Source of the DNA: Streptomyces aureocirculatus
GTDB lineage: Bacteria; Actinomycetota; Actinomycetes; Streptomycetales; Streptomycetaceae
DNA: 64,000 bases
NCBI RefSeq assembly: GCF_000720475.1
Contig: NZ_JOAP01000036.1
Location: forward strand, 1 to 64,000
Reading direction: 5' to 3'
Every line of letters begins with the position of its first letter. Position 1 is the first letter of the stretch. Of the stretch, positions 56,373 to 64,000 are shown one piece after another. The notes below the pieces were generated by a model. The model worked only from the letters and a program-made list of their open reading frames with translations, was not told the DNA's origin and did no database searches. The translations under genes and the position numbers were made by a program.

Positions 56373-58123
56373 TGGCTTCCTCCACCGCTGGTGTTGTGGG
56401 GTCCTGCCGACTGGTTCACGGAAACGCCGACCTGGGCTGCGTCGCCCACGGCGTTGTTGCTGAAAGTGTTGTTGTCGCCGAAGTTGAAGATGCCGCTGTT
56501 GATGATTTTGAGTGCACGGTCGTTGAACTCGGATATGTCCACATTCTTGCTATGCAGAAAATCTCCGGCGGCTCTGAGCAGCCGCTGCTCTATCGTCTTC
56601 ATCCGGCCCAGGATGTCGGTCTTCTCCAACTGAATTTTGGACCACGCCTGCGCCGAACTTTCCCGTATGCTCACCCGGCTGCCGATCAGGATGTTGCGGA
56701 TCGGCGTGGAGGTGAGGTCACGGGGGAGCAGTGTTGCCTTGCCCAAGGTGTAGACGTAGCGGATGATCCGCCATGAGTACTGGATCTCCGAGGACAAGAT
56801 GGCCAGTTCGCGAAACGCCGCCCAGATTACGGCCACGGCGCCGTGGTGGCCGAATTCCTCGGTACGTTGGAAGGATCTCGGCGTATGGGCGAGAACGCAG
56901 GCAGCCGTGGAGATGCTCAAGGTGCGACCTTGCAGGCTGATATGCAGCAGGACGGTCGCGACGAATTCCGATCCTTCTGCGGGCGTCGAGATTTCGAGGA
57001 AGTGATGCTGCCTGGATCCGGGTGTGTTGATGATGTCACGCAGGTCGGCCTCGGTGAACTTCTTCGGAAGAAGGGAATGGTCTACTGCCACATCAGTGTC
57101 GGCCATGTAGACACGGTCGCGGACCTGCGCGGGAAGCCGCACATCCTCGCTGTCGGTGTTCAGCAGTCGTACGGCATCGCGCAGGTAATCGACCAGCTCA
57201 TGTGCCTGGAAGGGGGGCACGGGGTGCTCGCGCTCATGAAGCGGTGCTTTGCCCTCATCGTCGGGGCGCAGCAATTGGATGCTCATCGGCGGGTTCCACT
57301 GGTAGACGAGTTCACCGGCCCCGATGAACGGTGACTCGTCCCCGAAGAGCGTGAACATGGTGAGGTCGTCGTCCTCGTCCTCGTCCTCACTGTGACGGGG
57401 GCGGCGGTACACGGCACCGACGTGTTGCTGCTGTTGGTCCGCAGCTCGTTGTCGGCCTGACAGGCGTGCAGGCCGAAGGGACGGCGCGCGCAGGATGTGG
57501 TTCAGCATGAGCTGGCGTGTGGCTCCGACGCCGAGGCACATGAGCGAGATGCCCACCGCCACGTGGAGGGCCGCCTCGGCGTGGCCTGGGTGGGTGAGCG
57601 CGGTGGTCAGCCCCGCTAGCGTCAAGGAGAGAGAGGCCACCCCAATGCGTCGGAGCGCGCGCGTCTTCTCCGAGTGCCTTCGGGGAAAGAGCAGTTTGAG
57701 GAGGCGCCGATCGCCTCGTGCCACCGGTCCGAGACCGCGGCGTTTGGACTTTCGTCTGGGGCTCGGCTGTCGGTCGGCGTCCCGGAGCGCCGTGGCGAGG
57801 CGGAGCAGCCACAAGAGGGCAAGGCCGCAGGCGACAAGGATGGCCGTGGGCAGGGCGTTCGCACAGGCGGGGGCGACTACTGCCCCCACAACCGTTATGC
57901 GCAGTAGCGCGCTGAGCGTGGCGGCCAGCCATGCGTGGTGCATGACGGGAACGATGTCGAACCCATAGGACGGGGCGACTCGTCGGTGCGGCGCGGTGCA
58001 CACCTCGTCGATCACGAGGTCGCGAAATCGTTCGTCCACGTACACGCCGGCGCATAAGTGACGGGTTGCGCCAGTGGGTTCGCCGGTTGCTTCCTCGATC
58101 GGTGGCGCATGGGAAGTGATCAT
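56369..58123 (-). CDS. 4-TM protein with C-terminal GDNN motif (candidate sensor)
   Basis: A 584-residue protein with no family I know. Two helix pairs (about residues 63-112 and 160-205), an acidic stretch EDEDEDDD, a large soluble domain (residues about 250-500), a predicted coiled coil near 515-545 (SKIQLEKTDILGRMKTIEQRL), and a C-terminal GDNNTFSNNAVGDAAQVGV at 549-567. ATG 58123 has GAGGGCAAG upstream. Sampled parts near 56461-56580 are about half G+C, far below the neighbours. Divergent from the Nudix regulator with palindromes between them; coupled to the phosphorylase gene. Inference: membrane sensor that recruits the nucleosidase through the shared motif. Confidence 0.8.
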   Translation of the reverse strand: MITSHAPPIEEATGEPTGATRHLCAGVYVDERFRDLVIDEVCTAPHRRVAPSYGFDIVPVMHHAWLAATLSALLRITVVGAVVAPACANALPTAILVACGLALLWLLRLATALRDADRQPSPRRKSKRRGLGPVARGDRRLLKLLFPRRHSEKTRALRRIGVASLSLTLAGLTTALTHPGHAEAALHVAVGISLMCLGVGATRQLMLNHILRAPSLRPARLSGRQRAADQQQQHVGAVYRRPRHSEDEDEDDDLTMFTLFGDESPFIGAGELVYQWNPPMSIQLLRPDDEGKAPLHEREHPVPPFQAHELVDYLRDAVRLLNTDSEDVRLPAQVRDRVYMADTDVAVDHSLLPKKFTEADLRDIINTPGSRQHHFLEISTPAEGSEFVATVLLHISLQGRTLSISTAACVLAHTPRSFQRTEEFGHHGAVAVIWAAFRELAILSSEIQYSWRIIRYVYTLGKATLLPRDLTSTPIRNILIGSRVSIRESSAQAWSKIQLEKTDILGRMKTIEQRLLRAAGDFLHSKNVDISEFNDRALKIINSGIFNFGDNNTFSNNAVGDAAQVGVSVNQSAGPHNTSGGGSQ

Positions 58124-58145
58124 GACTTGCCCTCGCCTCGCAGAG

Positions 58146-58166
58146 TTATGGTCAATGGGACCATAA
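58146..58166. promoter_or_regulatory. 21-bp palindrome, first NrtR-like operator
   Basis: TTATGGTC (58146-58153), spacer of five, GACCATAA (58159-58166): a perfect 8-bp inverted repeat in the divergent promoter region. Confidence 0.85.
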
Positions 58167-58178
58167 GGCGCGCAGGTG

Positions 58179-58199
58179 TTTAAGTCAATATGACCTTTA
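58179..58199. promoter_or_regulatory. 21-bp near-palindrome, second NrtR-like operator
   Basis: TTTAAGTCAATATGACCTTT plus A aligns with the site at 58146, sharing TT, GTCAAT and GACC at equal positions. It ends just before the regulator's AGGAG, so binding would block its own transcription. Confidence 0.75.
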
Positions 58200-58208
58200 G
58201 GAGTTCTC

Positions 58209-58931
58209 GTGGATGCCTGGCTCAAAGACTCCACCGAGGTGGAGGCGTCATGGGTGACGGTGGACTTGGCGATCTTCACGGTCAGGGGCGATCAGCTGAT
58301 GGTTCTCCTGATCGAGCGCGGGCTGGAGCCTTTTGATGGCTGGCCCGCGCTTCCCGGCGGCTACGTACAGAAGAGCGAGACGTTGCGCGAGGGGGCGCTG
58401 CGTGAACTTCGGGAGGAGGCCGGGATCGACGGCAGTCGCCTGCACCTGGAGCAACTCGGCGCCTATGGAGACCCGCTACGGGACCCGAGGGGAAGGGTGG
58501 TCACCATCGCCTATCTCGCGCTGGGGCCGGATCTCCCCACTCCAGTGGGCGGAACCGATGCCAGGCGTGCCTACTGGGCCTCATTGTCGCAGCTAGTCAG
58601 TGAGGCGAAGGAGTTGGCGTTCGATCACCCGGTCATCCTCGCGGATGCTCTGGAGGAGGTCCGCAGGAAGCTCGAGTACACCGCTGTCGCCACGGCCTTC
58701 TGCGGCGAGTCGTTCACCTTGAGTGAGTTGCGCGCGGTCTACGAAGCGATCTGGGGGCAGCGTCTGGACCCGAGCAACTTCCGCCGCAAGGTGCTCAACA
58801 CCGCAGGGTTCGTGCAGCCCACTGGGGAGCAACGGCTGCCCCCCACCGGCCGCCCGGCCGCCCTCTACCGGCGGGGGAGTGCGTGGCTGCTCAACCCGCC
58901 CTTGCTGCGCGGCAACGGGCACGCCGCATAA
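58209..58931 (+). CDS. NrtR-like Nudix transcriptional regulator
   Basis: A 240-residue protein. N-terminal Nudix domain with an intact box GGYVQKSETLREGALRELREEAGI (pattern GX5EX7REUXEEXGU, so hydrolase activity may persist). C-terminal winged helix SFTLSELRAVYEAIWGQRLDPSNFRRKVLNTAGFVQPTG is typical of NrtR. NrtR regulators repress NAD-related genes and respond to ADP-ribose or NAD metabolites. GTG 58209 follows AGGAG. It faces the 4-TM/nucleosidase operon across two matching palindromes, so it likely controls both itself and that operon. Confidence 0.88.
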   Translation: MDAWLKDSTEVEASWVTVDLAIFTVRGDQLMVLLIERGLEPFDGWPALPGGYVQKSETLREGALRELREEAGIDGSRLHLEQLGAYGDPLRDPRGRVVTIAYLALGPDLPTPVGGTDARRAYWASLSQLVSEAKELAFDHPVILADALEEVRRKLEYTAVATAFCGESFTLSELRAVYEAIWGQRLDPSNFRRKVLNTAGFVQPTGEQRLPPTGRPAALYRRGSAWLLNPPLLRGNGHAA

Positions 58932-59051
58932 CCCTCCGCAGGCGCCGACCGACTCGCAAGGAGCGATCCTGGATGGAGTCAGAGGCGCCGCCGCGCCCCA
59001 TCCGGACTCGCATTCGTTGCAGGCCAGACAGCACGCGGCGGCATCCGTCGC

Positions 59052-60581
59052 TCAGATGTCCCGGAACGTCTCGATCTGCGCTCCCACCGAGTTGAGCCGC
59101 TCCGCCAGGTCCTCGTACCCACGATTGATCACGTAGACGTTGCGCAGCACGGACGTGCCCTCGGCCGCCATCATGGCGAGCAGCACGACCACGGCGGGGC
59201 GCAGCGCGGGCGGGCACATCATCTCGGCGGCGCGCCAGCGGGTGGGGCCCTCGACCAGGACGCGGTGCGGGTCCAGGAGCTGGAGGCGGCCGCCGAGGCG
59301 GTTGAGGTCGGTGAGGTAGATCGCGCGGTTGTCGTAGACCCAGTCGTGGATGAGGGTCTTGCCCTGGGCGGCCGCGGCGATCGCCGCGAAGAACGGGACG
59401 TTGTCGATGTTCAGGCCGGGGAAGGGCATCGGGTGGATCTTGTCGATGGGCGCCTCCAGCTTGGAGGGCCGCACCGTGAGGTCGATGAGGCGGGTGCGGC
59501 CGTTGTCCGCCGCGTACTCGGGCGTGCGGTCGTGGTCGAGGCCCATCTCCTCCAGGACCGCCAGCTCGATCTCCAGGAACTCGATCGGCACCCGCTTGAC
59601 CGTCAGTTCGGACTCGGTGACGACGGCGGCGGCCAGCAGGCTCATCGCCTCGACCGGGTCCTCGGACGGCGAGTAGTCCACGTCCACGTCGATGGTCGGC
59701 ACGCCGTGCACGGTCAGGGTCGTGGTGCCGATGCCCTCGACCTTGACGCCGAGCGCCTCCAGGAAGAAGCACAGGTCCTGGACCATGTAGTTGGAGGACG
59801 CGTTGCGGATGACGGTCGTGCCGGCGCTGCGGGCGGCGGCGAGCAGGGCGTTCTCGGTCACCGTGTCGCCGCGCTCGGTCAGCACGATCGGGCGGTCGGG
59901 CGTGACGTCGCGGGCGACCTCCGCGTGGTAGAGACCCTCGGTGGCGGCGATGTCCAGACCGAAGCGGCGCAGCGCGATCATGTGTGGCTCGATCGTGCGG
60001 GTGCCGAGATCGCAGCCGCCCGCGTACGGCAGCCGGAAGTGGTCCATACGGTGCAGGAGCGGGCCGAGGAACATGATGATCGAGCGGGTGCGGCGGGCGG
60101 CCTCCGCGTCCATGGCGTCCATGTCGAGCCGCGCGGGCGGCACGATCTCCAGGTCGACGCCCTCGTTGATCCAGCGGGTGCGCACCCCGATGGAGTTGAG
60201 CACCTCAAGGAGGCGGTAGACCTCCTCGATGCGGGCGACCCGGCGCAGCACGGTGCGGCCCTTGTTGAGCAGCGACGCGCAGAGCAGCGCCACGCACGCG
60301 TTCTTACTCGTCTTGACGTCGATGGAGCCGGAGAGGCGGCGGTTGCCGACGACCCGCAGATGCATCGGGCCCGCGTAGCCGAGCGAGACGATCTCACTGT
60401 CGAGCGCCTCGCCGATACGGGCGATCATCTCAAGGCTGATGTTCTGATTGCCGCGCTCGATGCGATTGACGGCGCTCTGGCTGGTGTTGAGCGCCTCGGC
60501 CAACTGCGACTGGGTCCAGCCACGGTGCTGCCGGGCGTCACGGATGAGCTTGCCGATGCGTACGAGGTAGTCGTCTGCCAT
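59052..60581 (-). CDS. HTH (XRE)-MurA-like EPT fusion protein
   Basis: A 509-residue fusion. Residues 1-70 are an XRE helix-turn-helix (LIRDARQHRGWTQSQLAEALNTSQSAVNRIERGN). The rest is a UDP-N-acetylglucosamine 1-carboxyvinyltransferase fold (RLSGSIDVKTSKNACVALLCASLL, then AGGCDLGTRTIEPH with a Cys where MurA has its PEP-binding Cys, and GLNIDNVPFFAAIAAAAQGKTLIHDWVYDNRAIYLTDLNRLG). MurA commits UDP-GlcNAc to peptidoglycan. The fold looks complete, so it may be enzyme, sensor or both. A palindrome lies 11 bp before the start and recurs before acnA. Confidence 0.9.
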   Translation of the reverse strand: MADDYLVRIGKLIRDARQHRGWTQSQLAEALNTSQSAVNRIERGNQNISLEMIARIGEALDSEIVSLGYAGPMHLRVVGNRRLSGSIDVKTSKNACVALLCASLLNKGRTVLRRVARIEEVYRLLEVLNSIGVRTRWINEGVDLEIVPPARLDMDAMDAEAARRTRSIIMFLGPLLHRMDHFRLPYAGGCDLGTRTIEPHMIALRRFGLDIAATEGLYHAEVARDVTPDRPIVLTERGDTVTENALLAAARSAGTTVIRNASSNYMVQDLCFFLEALGVKVEGIGTTTLTVHGVPTIDVDVDYSPSEDPVEAMSLLAAAVVTESELTVKRVPIEFLEIELAVLEEMGLDHDRTPEYAADNGRTRLIDLTVRPSKLEAPIDKIHPMPFPGLNIDNVPFFAAIAAAAQGKTLIHDWVYDNRAIYLTDLNRLGGRLQLLDPHRVLVEGPTRWRAAEMMCPPALRPAVVVLLAMMAAEGTSVLRNVYVINRGYEDLAERLNSVGAQIETFRDI

Positions 60582-60591
60582 GGGCGCAGGT

Positions 60592-60609
60592 TATCTCAGA
60601 TATGAGATG
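60592..60609. promoter_or_regulatory. TATCTC-N6-GAGATG palindrome before the HTH-MurA gene
   Basis: Inverted repeat (TATCTC AGATAT GAGATG) 11 bp upstream of the start codon, in reach for autoregulation. Same architecture as the site at 61131. Confidence 0.7.
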
Positions 60610-61130
60610 ACGCACGCGCTGGGGTAGGCCATTGGTGGAGTGACCGGTTCCGGTCCCACGCGTTCGATTTCCGGTCCCGCGCGTTCGGCTTCCCGGTCCC
60701 GCGCGTTCGGCTTCCCGGTCCCGCGCGTTCGGCTTCCCGGCCCGCGTGTTGGCCCGAGTGGGGCTCAGGTGTCGCGGCGTACGCGGGAGTTCACTCGCGG
60801 CGCGCGCCGCCCGCGTCACCCGGGCGGCGCCGCGCTGCCTCGACGACACATCGCCGCCGTGCACCACTGTGCATCCGGCCACGGCGTGCCGCACTCCCGG
60901 ACCGTCGGTATTCGGCCATCCGACGGTTCGCCACCCGCACCGGGGCGGCGCATGCTGGAGGGGTGCGTGAAAAGCGGAGCGCGCGGAAAAGCGGGCGCGC
61001 GGAGAGGTGGGCGCGCGGAAGAGATGACCGCGCGGGCGCGCGGAAGGGCGACCGCGCGGGCGTGCGGGCACGCCGATATGGCGCACAGCACAGCCGCGCC
61101 TCGTCGCGACGCGCGGTGATGTACTAGAGT
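60610..61130. other. Gene-free stretch with 22-bp repeats and GC-rich arrays
   Basis: About 520 bases between the two palindromes. From 60652 to 60738 are four units of GGTCCCGCGCGTTCGGCTTCCC (22 bp; first copy diverged). From about 60970 to 61075 GCGCGCGGA-type units recur. Open frames here have no credible protein. Confidence 0.7.
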
Positions 61131-61148
61131 TATCTCGACATCGAGATA
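61131..61148. promoter_or_regulatory. TATCTC-N6-GAGATA palindrome before acnA
   Basis: TATCTCGACATCGAGATA is an 18-base palindrome with a two-base centre, about 140 bp before acnA. TAGAGT just upstream (61125-61130) may be a -10 element. Confidence 0.75.
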
Positions 61149-61203
61149 TCTGCCGAGGCGCACCGCGGCCGCACGCATCGCCAGTCCGATTGGTAAGGGT
61201 TAC

Positions 61204-64000
<2,797 letters not shown>

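Noticed and set aside
58124..58279. Longer start for the 4-TM protein at 58279
   Set aside because: It would run through both palindromes and into the divergent regulator gene; ATG 58123 has its own ribosome binding site.
60640..61119. Small open frames on both strands before acnA
   Set aside because: They are made of 22-bp and GCGCGCGG-type repeats, Arg/Gly/Ala-rich, with no start signal or family; the region is better read as regulatory and repeat DNA.

Overview
The window looks like a chromosomal segment of a Streptomyces-type actinomycete. The DNA is very GC-rich with GTG starts and GTGA/ATGA overlaps, and it carries a SepF-like division protein, the Hen1/Pnkp RNA-repair pair and an aconitase gene beside a helix-turn-helix/MurA-like fusion. 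Everything below was read by eye; family names rest on recognised motifs, and no database search was run.

1-16.2 kb is the right part of a hybrid NRPS/PKS cluster. An NRPS gene (A-T-C // A-T) is broken inside its condensation domain by a missing stretch plus a frame change. It is followed by a KS-(degenerate AT)-T-C-A-T-(E-like) megasynthase, a KAS III-like protein, a free ACP, an acyl-CoA dehydrogenase, an FkbH-like protein and a 3-hydroxyacyl-CoA dehydrogenase. The last four are the set used to make an oxygenated C3 unit on an ACP (hydroxymalonyl-ACP type, since no O-methyltransferase is present). No active AT and no thioesterase lie in the window, so unit transfer and chain release are open questions.

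16.2-27.2 kb holds an ECF sigma factor, a His/Met-rich membrane protein, an MFS transporter, a GH88-like protein, and an acyl-CoA dehydrogenase, a class III CoA-transferase and an acyl-CoA ligase. 27.3-33.1 kb is a metal block: a Znu-type ABC transporter and a tightly coupled copper operon (small His-rich membrane protein, CopA, PCu(A)C-like protein). 33.3-46.5 kb carries a SepF-like gene, a P-loop ATPase with MazG, an LLM-class oxidoreductase, Hen1-Pnkp, an arginine deiminase/ornithine carbamoyltransferase/permease set and a histidine-kinase-like ATPase.

46.5-54.7 kb is an aryl-CoA catabolic regulon: enoyl-CoA hydratase, a bifunctional flavin hydroxylase/old-yellow-enzyme protein, a PaaX-type regulator, an aryl-CoA ligase, an acyl-CoA dehydrogenase and RidA. 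A shared 12-bp sequence stands before both halves. 54.7-58.9 kb is a visibly less GC-rich island: a coupled operon of a 4-TM protein, a nucleoside-phosphorylase-fold protein and a small membrane protein. It is divergent from an NrtR-like Nudix regulator with two matching 21-bp palindromes between them. The first two proteins share a GDNNxFSNNAVG motif at facing termini, which makes this the best candidate for an undescribed signalling or defence system. 59-64 kb has the HTH-MurA fusion and acnA, which runs off the window; they share a TATCTC-N6-GAGATR palindrome.

Short tandem repeats are unusually frequent throughout. Inside genes their unit lengths are all multiples of three; several intergenic arrays have other lengths.
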